Shown here in pieces: positions 8,161 to 16,889 of a DNA stretch of 36,703 nt; the stretch's first letter is position 1, and every line of letters starts with the position of its first letter. Origin of the DNA: Acidovorax delafieldii 2AN (GTDB lineage: Bacteria > Pseudomonadota > Gammaproteobacteria > Burkholderiales > Burkholderiaceae_C); contig NZ_ACQT01000020.1 in assembly GCF_000175235.1 (NCBI RefSeq), forward strand, positions 1 through 36,703. The letters are read 5' to 3'. The translations under genes were made by a program, and so were the position numbers. Below the pieces are notes generated by a model. That model made no database searches. It saw only the letters and a list, made by a program, of their open reading frames with translations, and was not told the origin of the DNA.

Positions 8161-8203
8161 AAGGCCCGTTGCTACTGTCGTCGTAGCGCGGGCCTTTGTT
8201 TTT
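8161..8203 (+). terminator. Intrinsic terminator or attenuator after rpmF
   Basis: AAGGCCCG (8161-8168) pairs with CGGGCCTT (8189-8196), extended inward by GCTAC/GTAGC, and is followed by TTTGTTTTT. It stands between rpmF and plsX on the same strand. It probably lowers transcription into the lipid genes to a fraction of that of L32. Confidence 0.8.
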
Positions 8204-8220
8204 ACCGTCGCATTTTTCTT

Positions 8221-8241
8221 CCGGTCCGCCCAGCGGACCGG
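8221..8241 (+). other. 9-bp perfect hairpin just before plsX start
   Basis: CCGGTCCGC (8221-8229) and GCGGACCGG (8233-8241) pair around a 3-nt loop. There is no T-run on its 3' side in either direction, so it is not a terminator. It ends 11 nt before the plsX ATG, in the place of a ribosome-binding site, and no Shine-Dalgarno is visible between it and the ATG. It may control plsX translation or protect a processed 5' end. Confidence 0.6.
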
Positions 8242-8252
8242 ACAAGTCGCCC

Positions 8253-9305
8253 ATGATCACACTGGCTGTTGACTGCATGGGGGGCGACCATGGCCCCCGC
8301 GTCACGCTCGCGGCGTGCCGTCAGTTCCTCGACCATCATTCCGACGCTCGCCTGCTGCTTGTGGGCTTGCCGGAGAGCCTGCAGTCGTTTTCGCACGAAC
8401 GCGCCACCCTCGTGCCCGCCACGGAAGTGGTGGCCATGGACGATCCCGTCGAGGTGGCACTGCGTCGCAAGAAGGACTCTTCCATGCGCGTTGCCATCCA
8501 GCAGGTGAAGGAGGGTACGGCCCTGGCTGCCGTGTCGGCGGGCAATACCGGCGCCCTGATGGCCATCGCTCGCTACATTCTCAAGACGCTGGACGGCATC
8601 GATCGCCCGGCCATTGCCACGCAGATGCCCAATGCCCAGGGCGGCGCCACCACGGTGCTCGACTTGGGCGCGAACGTGGATTGCTCGGCCGAGCACCTGC
8701 TGCAGTTCGCCGTCATGGGCTCGGCCCTGGTGTCGGTGCTCAAGGGGGCTGGAGAGCCCACGGTGGGGCTTCTCAATATCGGCGAGGAAGTCATCAAGGG
8801 CAGCGAAGTTATCAAAAAGGCGGGCGAATTGCTGCGTTCTGCTGCCAAATCGGGTGATTTGAACTTTTTTGGCAATGTGGAAGGCAACGACATCTTCAAG
8901 GGCACCGTTGACATCGTGGTGTGTGACGGCTTCGTGGGCAATGTGGCGCTGAAGGCCAGCGAAGGGGTTGCCTCAATGGTGGTGGGCGGGCTCAAGCAGG
9001 AGTTTTCGCGCAATATTCTTACCAAGGCTGCTGCCATCGTCGCTTATCCGGTGTTAAAAGCGCTCATGAATCGCATGGATTACCGCCGCTACAACGGCGC
9101 GGCGCTGCTGGGTCTGCGCGGCCTTGTTTTCAAGAGCCACGGCTCGGCCGACGTGCTGGCTTTCGAGCAGGCGCTGAACCGGGCGTATGATGCAGCCCGC
9201 AACAACCTGCTCGATCGTGTCCGGACCCGGATTGCGCATGCGGCGCCGCTTCTGGTGCCTGCCGCTGCACAGCCACTGCCCGGTGCTGCGGCGACCCCAC
9301 ATTGA
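8253..9305 (+). CDS. plsX: Acyl-ACP:phosphate acyltransferase PlsX
   Basis: Makes acyl-phosphate from acyl-ACP, the first step feeding phospholipid synthesis through PlsY; a peripheral membrane enzyme. The 350-residue protein begins [15 protein letters not shown], the family signature, and contains [10 protein letters not shown] and [17 protein letters not shown]. The frame runs upstream over the hairpin, but ATG 8253 places the signature at the right spot. The stop overlaps the fabH ATG (TGATG), so the two are coupled. The carboxy tail after about residue 330 is Ala/Pro-rich. Confidence 0.97.
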   Translation: MITLAVDCMGGDHGPRVTLAACRQFLDHHSDARLLLVGLPESLQSFSHERATLVPATEVVAMDDPVEVALRRKKDSSMRVAIQQVKEGTALAAVSAGNTGALMAIARYILKTLDGIDRPAIATQMPNAQGGATTVLDLGANVDCSAEHLLQFAVMGSALVSVLKGAGEPTVGLLNIGEEVIKGSEVIKKAGELLRSAAKSGDLNFFGNVEGNDIFKGTVDIVVCDGFVGNVALKASEGVASMVVGGLKQEFSRNILTKAAAIVAYPVLKALMNRMDYRRYNGAALLGLRGLVFKSHGSADVLAFEQALNRAYDAARNNLLDRVRTRIAHAAPLLVPAAAQPLPGAAATPH

Positions 9306-10282
9306 TGAGAAGCTATTCCCGCATTACCGGCACTGGCAGCTATCTGCCTCCGCTCCGGTTGACCAACGCCGATCTCGTGGCCCAATTGGCGCACAGCGGC
9401 ATCGAAACCTCTGACGAATGGATTGTGGAGCGCACCGGCATCCGGGCGCGCCACTTTGCGGCGCCCGACGTGGCCTGCAGCGACCTGGCCCTGGAGGCGG
9501 CGCGCAAGGCGATCGAAGCGGCGGGCTGCCAGCCCCAGGACATCGACCTGATCATCGTCGCCACGTCCACGCCGGATATGGTGTTCCCGTCCACCGCATG
9601 TATTTTGCAGAACAAGCTGGGCGCCAACGGCTGCCCCGCGTTTGACGTGCAAGCCGTTTGTAGTGGCTTTGTCTATGCGCTCACGGTGGCGGACGCCATG
9701 ATCCAGGCGGGCACCGCACGGCGCGCGTTGGTCGTGGGTGCGGAGGTCTTCAGCCGCATTCTGGATTTCAAGGACCGCACCACCTGCGTGCTGTTTGGCG
9801 ACGGTGCGGGCGCCGTGGTGCTGGAGGCGTCCGAGACGCCCGGCATCCTGGCCAGCGATCTGCACGCCGATGGGCGCCATGTCGGCATTCTGTGCGTGCC
9901 GGGGGGCGTTTCGGGCGGCCAGGTGCTGGGCGATCCCCTGCTCAAGATGGATGGGCAGGCCGTGTTCAAGCTGGCGGTGGGCGTGCTGGAAAAGGCGGCC
10001 CGTGCCGCCTTGGAAAAAGCCCATCTGACCGACGCCGACATTGACTGGCTGATCCCTCACCAGGCCAATATCCGCATTATGCAAAGCACGGCCAGGAAAC
10101 TGGGGCTTTCGATGGACAAGGTGGTGGTGACCGTGGACCAGCACGGCAATACCTCTGCGGCATCGATCCCGCTGGCGCTGGACCATGCCGTGCGCACTGG
10201 GCAGGTCCAAAAGGACCAGACTTTGCTGCTTGAAGGCGTGGGTGGCGGGTTCACCTGGGGTGCTGTGCTCCTGAAACTATAG
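9305..10282 (+). CDS. fabH: 3-oxoacyl-ACP synthase III (KAS III)
   Basis: Starts fatty-acid synthesis by condensing acetyl-CoA with malonyl-ACP. 325 residues. The catalytic triad is visible: Cys119 (AVCSGF), His252 (PHQANIRIM) and Asn282 (GNTSAAS), corresponding to E. coli 112/244/274. ATG 9305 overlaps the plsX stop; a TTG one codon earlier is less likely. The stop codon TAG (10280-10282) lies inside copy C of the intergenic repeat, so the repeat ends the protein (LLKL). Confidence 0.97.
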   Translation: MRSYSRITGTGSYLPPLRLTNADLVAQLAHSGIETSDEWIVERTGIRARHFAAPDVACSDLALEAARKAIEAAGCQPQDIDLIIVATSTPDMVFPSTACILQNKLGANGCPAFDVQAVCSGFVYALTVADAMIQAGTARRALVVGAEVFSRILDFKDRTTCVLFGDGAGAVVLEASETPGILASDLHADGRHVGILCVPGGVSGGQVLGDPLLKMDGQAVFKLAVGVLEKAARAALEKAHLTDADIDWLIPHQANIRIMQSTARKLGLSMDKVVVTVDQHGNTSAASIPLALDHAVRTGQVQKDQTLLLEGVGGGFTWGAVLLKL

Positions 10283-10321
10283 CTATATGCGCTTGATGGA
10301 CAAGCGCAAGAGGCTTTTTTG
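10276..10321 (+). repeat. Two-hairpin intergenic repeat, copy C
   Basis: The left part is the short palindrome ATAGCTAT. The right part is TGCGCTTG-ATGGA-CAAGCGCA, a perfect 8-bp stem with a 5-nt loop, followed by AGAGGC and a run of six T and a G. It joins fabH and fabD and contains the fabH stop codon. The stem plus T-run also resembles a weak terminator, so it could reduce transcription into fabD. Confidence 0.8.
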
Positions 10322-10336
10322 CTTGATATCCGGTTT

Positions 10337-11287
10337 ATGAAATCCTTTGCATTTGTCTTTCCTGGGCAGGGTTCGCAATCAGTGGGCATGCTCGACGCCT
10401 GGGGTGACCACCCGATCGTGGCCCAGACCCTGCAAGAAGCGTCAGACGCCCTGGGCGAGGATGTGGCCCTGTTGATCAAGGACGGCCCCAAGGAAGCCCT
10501 GGCCCTGACCACCAACACACAGCCTGTGATGCTCGTGGCCGGCGTTGCCGCCTGGCGTGCATGGCGCGCGGAGCGCGGTGCGATGCCCCTCGCGGTGGCG
10601 GGGCATTCGCTGGGTGAATATTCTGCGCTGGTGGCAGCCGGCGTGTTGACACTGGCACAGGCCGCGCCGCTCGTGCGCCTGCGTGCTGCCGCCATGCAGG
10701 AGGCGGTGCCTGTCGGTGCCGGCGCCATGGCGGCCATCCTGGGCATGGAGGCGTCCAAGGTCATCGCCGGCTGCGCCGAAGCGGTGGCGTCGTTCGGCCC
10801 TGGCACTGCGGAAGTGGTCGAGGCTGTGAATTTCAACGATCCGGTGCAGACCGTGATTGCGGGCACCAAGGCGGGTGTCGACAAGGCCTGCGAGATGCTG
10901 AAGGCCGCGGGTGCCAAGCGTGCGCTGCTGCTGCCGGTTTCGGCGCCGTTCCATTCCAGTCTGATGAAGCCCGCTGCCGAGAAGCTGCGGGCCGCGCTGG
11001 CGGACGTCGTGCTGGGTGCGCCTCAGATTCCTGTACTCAACAACGTGGACGTGGCCGTGCAACAGGAAGCCGATGCCATTCGCGACGCGCTCTACCGCCA
11101 GGCCTTTGGCCCCGTGCGCTGGGTGGAGTGCGTGCAGGCGCTCAAGGCGCGCGGCGTCAGCCATGTCATCGAATGCGGTCCCGGCAAGGTGCTGGCGGGC
11201 CTGACCAAGCGCATCGACCCCGAATTGGTGGGTGCGGCACTGTTTGATCCGGCCACGCTGGCCGAAACCCGGGAGTTGTTGGCATGA
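10337..11287 (+). CDS. fabD: Malonyl-CoA:ACP transacylase
   Basis: Loads malonyl groups from CoA onto ACP. 316 residues, full length. It opens KSFAFVFPGQGSQSVGM. The nucleophile is Ser91 in GHSLGEY and the catalytic His206 lies in APFHSSLMKPA; the end carries VIECGPGKVLAGL. ATG 10337 is chosen; the frame also allows a TTG at 10319 inside the trailing edge of repeat copy C. No clear ribosome-binding site is seen, as the repeat occupies the upstream region. The stop overlaps the fabG ATG by 4 nt. Confidence 0.97.
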   Translation: MKSFAFVFPGQGSQSVGMLDAWGDHPIVAQTLQEASDALGEDVALLIKDGPKEALALTTNTQPVMLVAGVAAWRAWRAERGAMPLAVAGHSLGEYSALVAAGVLTLAQAAPLVRLRAAAMQEAVPVGAGAMAAILGMEASKVIAGCAEAVASFGPGTAEVVEAVNFNDPVQTVIAGTKAGVDKACEMLKAAGAKRALLLPVSAPFHSSLMKPAAEKLRAALADVVLGAPQIPVLNNVDVAVQQEADAIRDALYRQAFGPVRWVECVQALKARGVSHVIECGPGKVLAGLTKRIDPELVGAALFDPATLAETRELLA

Positions 11288-12030
11288 CGGAATCGACATC
11301 GGCAGCGCAGGTGGCGCTGGTCACCGGTGCATCGCGCGGCATTGGTGCGGCGATTGCCCTGGAACTTGCCGTGCGCGGCTACCAGGTCGTGGGCACGGCC
11401 ACCAGCGAAGAGGGTGCGCAGCGGATTGGCAAGGCACTGTCGGCCTACCCAGGCTGTCGGGGTGCCAACCTGAACGTCAATGATGGAGCGGCCGTCGAGG
11501 CACTGGTGGATTCCATCGTCAAGCAGCAGGGCGGCTTGCATGTGCTGGTCAACAATGCCGGCATCACGCGCGACACCCTGGCGATGCGGATGAAGGACGA
11601 GGATTGGGATGCCGTGCTCGACACGAATCTCAAGGCCGTGTTCCGCGTCAGCCGTGCGGCCATCCGCCCGATGATGAAGCAGCGGTTTGGCCGCATCATC
11701 AGCATCACCAGCGTGGTGGGAGCCTCGGGCAACCCAGGGCAGGCGAACTACGCCGCCGCGAAGGCCGGTGTGGCCGGCATGACGCGCGCCCTGGCCCGCG
11801 AACTGGGCAGCCGCGGTATCACTGTCAATTGCGTGGCGCCTGGTTTCATCGAGACCGACATGACCGCCAACCTGCCTGAAGAGCAGCAAAAGGCACTGCA
11901 ATCGCAGATCGCCCTGGGCCATTTGGGCAAGCCCGCCGACATCGCCCATGCGGTGGCCTACCTGGCCTCGCGCGGGGCAGGCTATGTGACGGGGCAGGAA
12001 TTGCACGTCAATGGCGGCATGTACATGTAA
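11284..12030 (+). CDS. fabG: 3-oxoacyl-ACP reductase
   Basis: NADPH-dependent short-chain dehydrogenase that carries out the first reduction of each elongation cycle. 248 residues. The cofactor loop is TGASRGIG (14-21), with NNAG at 90-93. The catalytic residues are Ser143, Tyr156 and Lys160 (NYAAAK), with Asn115 completing the tetrad. The carboxy end GYVTGQELHVNGGMYM is typical of FabG. It begins in a 4-nt overlap with fabD, and a 104-nt gap with a promoter separates it from acpP. Confidence 0.97.
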   Translation: MTESTSAAQVALVTGASRGIGAAIALELAVRGYQVVGTATSEEGAQRIGKALSAYPGCRGANLNVNDGAAVEALVDSIVKQQGGLHVLVNNAGITRDTLAMRMKDEDWDAVLDTNLKAVFRVSRAAIRPMMKQRFGRIISITSVVGASGNPGQANYAAAKAGVAGMTRALARELGSRGITVNCVAPGFIETDMTANLPEEQQKALQSQIALGHLGKPADIAHAVAYLASRGAGYVTGQELHVNGGMYM

Positions 12031-12072
12031 TTGTTGAGAGTTAACGTCGGTTCATCCGTGCGGCGGGTCGGG

Positions 12073-12374
<302 letters not shown>

Positions 12375-12421
12375 GCAGGCGTTTATCGCCTGACTTGAGC
12401 GATCAGCAGAAGGTTTTACGC

Positions 12422-13666
12422 ATGAGCCGTCGTCGCGTTGTCGTGACCGGCCTGGGTTGCATCAGCCCCGTGGGCAACACGGTGGCCGATTCCTGGGCCA
12501 ACATCCTGGCCGGAAAATCCGGCATTGACCTCATTACGAAGTTCGACGCGTCGAACTTTTCCTGCAAGATCGCAGGCGAGGTCAAGGGATTTGATCTGGA
12601 GTCGTACATCAGCGCCAAGGATGCGCGCGCGATGGACACCTTCATCCATTTCGGTATTGCTGCGGCGGCCCAGGCGGTGCAGGATGCGGGTTTGCCCACG
12701 GGAGACGCGCTGGACGAGGAACTCGCCACCCGCATCGCCTGTGTGATCGGTTCCGGCATCGGCGGCCTGCCGCTGATCGAGAACACCCATGCCGAGTTGA
12801 CCAACCGCGGTCCTCGGCGCATCACTCCTTTTTTCGTGCCCGCTTCCATCATCAACATGGTGGCTGGGCATGTGTCCATGCGGTTCGGCTTCAAGGGGCC
12901 CAATCTGTCGGTGGTGACAGCCTGTACCACAGGGCTGCATTGCATCGGTGAAGCCGGGCGCATGATTGAATATGGCGACGCCGACATCGCCGTGGCCGGT
13001 GGCACCGAATCCACCGTGTCGCCGCTTGGCGTGGGCGGCTTTGCCGCCATGCGTGCCCTCTCCACCCGCAATGACGACCCCAAAACGGCTTCGCGCCCCT
13101 GGGACCGCGAGCGCGATGGATTCGTGCTAGGGGAAGGCGCGGGGGTCATGGTGCTTGAAGAGTACGAGCATGCCAAGGCCCGCGGCGCGAAGATCTATGC
13201 CGAGTTGAGTGGTTTTGGCATGAGCGCCGATGCAGGTCACATGACAGCCCCTAGTATGGACGGCCCCCGCCGGGCCATGCTGAGTGCCTTGCGCAATGCC
13301 GGGATCAACGCCGATCAGGTGGACTATCTCAATGCCCACGGCACGTCCACTCCACTTGGCGACCTCAACGAAACCAATGCCATCAAGGCGGCCTTGGGCG
13401 AGCACGCGTACAAGACCGTGGTCAGCTCGACCAAGTCGATGACGGGGCACTTGCTCGGCGGCGCCGGCGGCATCGAAAGTGTGTTCACCGTGCTGGCCCT
13501 GCACCAGCAGAAGGCGCCGCCAACGATCAACCTCTTCAACCAGGATCCCGAGTGCGACCTGGACTATTGCGCCAACACCGCACGTGACATGCGCATTGAT
13601 GTGGCCGTCAAGAACAACTTTGGCTTTGGCGGCACCAACGGTACACTGGTTTTCCGGCGGGTGTGA
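12422..13666 (+). CDS. fabF: 3-oxoacyl-ACP synthase II (KAS II)
   Basis: Elongating condensing enzyme. 414 residues. Catalytic residues are Cys168 ([10 protein letters not shown]), His306 ([11 protein letters not shown]) and His343 ([11 protein letters not shown]), matching E. coli 163/303/340. ATG 12422 starts [16 protein letters not shown] and has AGAAGG 8 nt upstream; an in-frame TTG at 12395 is an unlikely longer start. It closes the fatty-acid block. The next frame starts 119 nt later. Confidence 0.97.
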   Translation: MSRRRVVVTGLGCISPVGNTVADSWANILAGKSGIDLITKFDASNFSCKIAGEVKGFDLESYISAKDARAMDTFIHFGIAAAAQAVQDAGLPTGDALDEELATRIACVIGSGIGGLPLIENTHAELTNRGPRRITPFFVPASIINMVAGHVSMRFGFKGPNLSVVTACTTGLHCIGEAGRMIEYGDADIAVAGGTESTVSPLGVGGFAAMRALSTRNDDPKTASRPWDRERDGFVLGEGAGVMVLEEYEHAKARGAKIYAELSGFGMSADAGHMTAPSMDGPRRAMLSALRNAGINADQVDYLNAHGTSTPLGDLNETNAIKAALGEHAYKTVVSSTKSMTGHLLGGAGGIESVFTVLALHQQKAPPTINLFNQDPECDLDYCANTARDMRIDVAVKNNFGFGGTNGTLVFRRV

Positions 13667-13726
13667 TGCGCCTGGGCCGCCAGTTGGACTGGAGGCCACA
13701 CATCGGTGGTATCGAGCACAGTGCAG

Positions 13727-13745
13727 CTCCACCGCGCGGGTGGAG
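13727..13745 (+). other. 7-bp hairpin after fabF
   Basis: CTCCACC (13727-13733) pairs with GGTGGAG (13739-13745) around GCGCG. No T-run follows, so any termination would be weak. It is the only clear structure in the 119-nt gap before the YgfX-like gene. Confidence 0.35.
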
Positions 13746-13785
13746 GTTGCGGCTCACTGACCTCCTGACCTGAGCGGGGCCGATC

Positions 13786-14289
13786 TTGCGCACCGGTGCT
13801 CGTCCATTCACTGCGCCTGCTGTGCAGTACCCAACAAGCCGCGGCTATTTTTTGCTGTGGATCATGCTGATTCTGCTGGTGGCGGGTGGCGGAGCGCTGC
13901 TGGGCTGGTGGTTCGAAGGCGCAGGCGCGTCTCTGCCGCGCGCAGGGTGGGCCGGGCTGGTCTGGCTGGTTGCGGCTTTGGCCGTGTGGTACTCGAGGCT
14001 GAACACGGTGACCGGCACCTTGCGCTGGGACGGTGTGCTCTGGCACCTCGATCGCGCTGATGCGGGCTTTGGAGAGCCGGCCCTTGAGGGGACTCTGTGG
14101 GTGCGGCTCGATATGCAGGATCGCCTGTGGGTCTGTATGCAAACGCAAGGCGGGCGACGCAATTGGTTGTGGCTTGAGCACAGGGATGCACCACAGCGAT
14201 GGGGCGATTTGCGGCGTGCGGTATATTCGCGCCCCGGACCGGATGGCTCCCCAGATGGCGGAGCCGCCGCAGCGCGCCCCGAGGCGTGA
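13786..14289 (+). CDS. YgfX-like (CptA-type) two-helix membrane protein
   Basis: Small inner-membrane protein of up to 167 residues. Two membrane segments lie at about 21-41 and 54-69, followed by a cytosolic domain. The layout and the carboxy part, with GTLRWDGVLWHL, then GGRRNWLWLEHRDAPQRWGDLRRAVYS, resemble E. coli YgfX, in which two helices precede GRLRWQGQEW and KRQHLWL...EWRDLRRIL. YgfX is described as the membrane partner (toxin CptA) of the SdhE/CptB protein. No sdhE lies beside it here. The assignment is by eye. The start is uncertain: TTG 13786 or GTG 13822, neither with a good ribosome-binding site. The tail past residue 150 is Gly/Pro/Ala-rich. It ends 13 nt before rpoE, so it probably shares its transcript. 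Confidence 0.6.
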   Translation: MRTGARPFTAPAVQYPTSRGYFLLWIMLILLVAGGGALLGWWFEGAGASLPRAGWAGLVWLVAALAVWYSRLNTVTGTLRWDGVLWHLDRADAGFGEPALEGTLWVRLDMQDRLWVCMQTQGGRRNWLWLEHRDAPQRWGDLRRAVYSRPGPDGSPDGGAAAARPEA

Positions 14290-14302
14290 TTTCAAAGTAA
14301 CA

Positions 14303-14929
14303 ATGACCGTAATTCCTCCCACCACCCCCGCAGACAGCGACCTCCAACTGGTGGAACGAACGGTTGCGGGTGATCAGCGCGCTTACGAGCTGCTGGTCAT
14401 CAAGTACCAGCGGCGCATCGAGCGCCTGATCAGCCGCATGGTGCGTGACACGGACCTCGTGCCCGACATTGCGCAGGAAACCTTTATTCGTGCCTACCGC
14501 GCATTGCACCAGTTCCGTGGCGAAGCGCAGTTCTACACCTGGCTGTACCGGATTGCCGTGAACACGGCCAAGAAAGCGCTGATGGACATGAAGCGCAATC
14601 CGGTCATCTCGGAAAACGCCCTGCGCGGCAGCGACGACGAGGATGAAACTTCCCGCCTCGGACACGAACTAACTTCCGACGAAACCCCCGAAACCGTTCT
14701 CGCCGCGCGAGAAATCGCCGAGGCAGTGAATGCCGCCATGGAAGCCTTGCCCGACGACCTTCGGCAGGCAGTGACCCTGCGCGAAATCGAGGGACTGACC
14801 TATGAAGAGATCGCCGCGGCCATGGATTGCCCCATTGGCACGGTGCGCTCGCGGATTTTCCGGGCGCGCGAAGCGATTTCCGCGCGCGTGCGCCCGTTGC
14901 TGGAGAACCAGTCGGGCAAACGTTGGTGA
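14303..14929 (+). CDS. rpoE: ECF sigma factor, RpoE/AlgU type
   Basis: Envelope-stress sigma factor, 208 residues. Region 2 holds YELLVIKYQRRIERLISR and DIAQETFIRAYRAL, with FYTWLYRIAVNTAKK. Region 4 holds LPDDLRQAVTLREIEGLTYEEIA and GTVRSRIFRAREA, the helix-turn-helix for the -35. A longer acidic linker (about 104-135) joins them. The frame is open upstream over the previous gene; ATG 14303 gives the normal length. It is followed by rseA, rseB and mucD, the standard sigma-E control set. Confidence 0.96.
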   Translation: MTVIPPTTPADSDLQLVERTVAGDQRAYELLVIKYQRRIERLISRMVRDTDLVPDIAQETFIRAYRALHQFRGEAQFYTWLYRIAVNTAKKALMDMKRNPVISENALRGSDDEDETSRLGHELTSDETPETVLAAREIAEAVNAAMEALPDDLRQAVTLREIEGLTYEEIAAAMDCPIGTVRSRIFRAREAISARVRPLLENQSGKRW

Positions 14930-14981
14930 TGTGAGAGGTGTGGTGGCCACGCATGACTGGAAGAGATTGGCAGGTAACGCA

Positions 14982-15599
14982 ATGAACACTGATTTGATGA
15001 AGCGTGAGCAGTTGTCGGCGTTGGCTGACGGGCAATTGCAGGGCGAGGAACTGGCGCAGGCCTTGCAATTTGCATCGCAAGACGAGGGCGAGGCCACATG
15101 GCAGCTCTACCACTTGGTGGGCGACGTCTTGCGTTCGCCGGAACTGGCCAGTCGGCAGCACGGCGACCGCGCGCTGGTGATGCGCCTGCGCGAGCAATTG
15201 GCCCAAGCGCCCGCGTATCCCCCGCTTTCCCAAGCTGCGCAGCCGGTGGTGGGTGTGGTGGCGTCCCAGGTTCCGGCATCTGCCAATGCTTCCGTGTTTC
15301 GATGGAAGATGGTGGCCGGCTTCGCATCGCTGGCTGCCGTGGCGGCCGTGGGCTGGAGTGCCTTCATAGGACTGCAGGGTGCCAGCTCAGCAGGTGCGCA
15401 GTTGGCAGCTGCGCCAGAACGCGCCCAGCCCTCGGCGCCCGTTGTGGCCGTTGCTGGCGCTGACGGCCAGCAGGTCATGATTCGCGATCCGCGGCTCGAC
15501 GAACTCCTGGCCGCGCACAAGCAATTTGGAAGCACCTCTGCGTTGCAAATGCCAGCAGGATTTCTGCGCAATGCCACTTTCGAGACTCCTGCTCGTTGA
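14982..15599 (+). CDS. rseA: Anti-sigma-E factor RseA
   Basis: Single-pass inner-membrane protein of 205 residues that holds RpoE inactive until regulated proteolysis. The amino-terminal RpoE-binding domain (about 6-75) starts KREQLSALADGQL and contains WQLYHLVGDVLR. The membrane helix is about 110-131 (MVAGFASLAAVAAVGWSAF). The periplasmic part carries DPRLDELLAAHKQFG, a block common in betaproteobacterial RseA/MucA. It follows rpoE after 52 nt and precedes rseB by 22 nt, so the signalling proteins are made together. Confidence 0.92.
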   Translation: MNTDLMKREQLSALADGQLQGEELAQALQFASQDEGEATWQLYHLVGDVLRSPELASRQHGDRALVMRLREQLAQAPAYPPLSQAAQPVVGVVASQVPASANASVFRWKMVAGFASLAAVAAVGWSAFIGLQGASSAGAQLAAAPERAQPSAPVVAVAGADGQQVMIRDPRLDELLAAHKQFGSTSALQMPAGFLRNATFETPAR

Positions 15600-15621
15600 T
15601 GGCCTCATAGGCGGCCATCCG

Positions 15622-16713
15622 ATGCCCGGGGTCAGTGGTTTGCTTTCAGCCCTTCGGCGGGTCGCCAGCAGGGCGAGGCGCTGCCAAACGGTCTTGCGCT
15701 CTGCCGTGCCGTGGCTGGTCGCTGCCCTTGTCGCAGGAGCGGCTGTGCCTGCCGTCGCTGAGCCAACTGCACAGTGGACAAAGCAACAGGCGCCGGCAAT
15801 GCAGCGGGACATTGGCGGGTGGATTGAACGCATGCACCGGGCGCCCTGCCGCAGCAGCTATTCCGGAACCTTCGTGGTGCTGGCATCGTCAGGCGCCATG
15901 GCCAGTTCGCGCATTTCCCATGTGTGCGACGGGGGGCGACAGATGGAGCGGGTCGAGGCACTGACGGGCACCCCCCGCACCATCTTCCGCCGTGATGATG
16001 AGGTGCGGACCTTCCTGCACCAGTCGAAAATCGTTCGCTCCGACGTACGCAACGCCTCCGGGTTGTTTCCGCAGTTGCCGGAAATCCAGGGCACGGCGCT
16101 CTCGCGTTTTTACACGGCGCGGCAACTGGGCCAAGAGCGCGTTGCCGGGCACTTGGCCGATGTGGTTTGGTTCCAGCCGCTCGATGCACTGCGTTTTGGG
16201 TACCGCCTGTGGAGTGAACGCGAGACAGGTCTCGTGGTGAAGCTGCAGACCATGGACGCAGATGGCAGGGTGCTGGAACAGGTTGCGTTCTCAGAACTGG
16301 AACTGGGCGCCCCGGTGCGTATGGACCAACTCGAACGCATGATGGATGCGACCGTTGGCTATCAGGTAGCGGCATCGACGGTGCTCAAGACCACGGCCAA
16401 GTCCGAAGGCTGGACACTGCGCCAGCCCATACCTGGGTTTGTGCCATTGAATTGCTACCGCCGATCAATGTCTGCCGTAGCCGGGCCCGATGGCGTCTTG
16501 CAATGCATCTATTCCGATGGTCTGGCGACGGTGTCGCTCTTCATTCAGCCCTTTGATCCCCAAAGCCATACCGTGGGTGCACAGGTGAGCGGAATGGGGG
16601 CCACACAGATGCTGACCCGGCGCCTGGCCGATGGTGCGTGGCTCACGGCGGTGGGCGAGGTCCCCATGCAGACGCTGAAACTCTTTGCGAGCCAGCTGGA
16701 GCGCGCGCGCTAA
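15622..16713 (+). CDS. rseB: Sigma-E regulatory protein RseB/MucB
   Basis: Periplasmic protein that binds RseA and delays its cleavage until lipid or LPS signals arrive. 363 residues from ATG 15622, with a long basic leader and a signal peptide that should be cut after about residue 46 (AVPAVA). The family block YSGTFVV is seen, followed by the large lipoprotein-carrier-like domain and a small carboxy domain. The open frame continues upstream into rseA but is not coding there. Confidence 0.92.
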   Translation: MPGVSGLLSALRRVASRARRCQTVLRSAVPWLVAALVAGAAVPAVAEPTAQWTKQQAPAMQRDIGGWIERMHRAPCRSSYSGTFVVLASSGAMASSRISHVCDGGRQMERVEALTGTPRTIFRRDDEVRTFLHQSKIVRSDVRNASGLFPQLPEIQGTALSRFYTARQLGQERVAGHLADVVWFQPLDALRFGYRLWSERETGLVVKLQTMDADGRVLEQVAFSELELGAPVRMDQLERMMDATVGYQVAASTVLKTTAKSEGWTLRQPIPGFVPLNCYRRSMSAVAGPDGVLQCIYSDGLATVSLFIQPFDPQSHTVGAQVSGMGATQMLTRRLADGAWLTAVGEVPMQTLKLFASQLERAR

Positions 16714-16813
16714 AGGGCGTTCGCTGGCACGCGCGCGCTGCGCTCGCGCTGTCGGCATGCGCGCCCGCAGCCGGCACGCGCGCTTTAAACCGCTGCGCAA
16801 TGCAGTGAGGATG

Positions 16814-16840
16814 GGAACCAATCGATACCGCTTTTCTTCA
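16814..16840 (+). promoter_or_regulatory. Possible sigma-E promoter for mucD
   Basis: GGAACC (16814-16819), 15 nt, then TCTTCA (16835-16840). The -35 matches five of six bases of the E. coli sigma-E GGAACT core; the -10 is a poor match to TCTGA. It sits in the 176-nt gap between rseB and mucD, where a stress promoter for the protease would make sense. Weak evidence. Confidence 0.3.
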
Positions 16841-16889
16841 CAGACATACAACCTCTGTTTTCAACATTGCCTCAATTCATGAAAGGTCG

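Noticed and set aside
10301-10321. Ordinary intrinsic terminator between fabH and fabD
   Set aside because: The stem and the T-run are separated by AGAGGC, and the sequence matches the five-copy repeat; strong termination here would cut off fabD and fabG.
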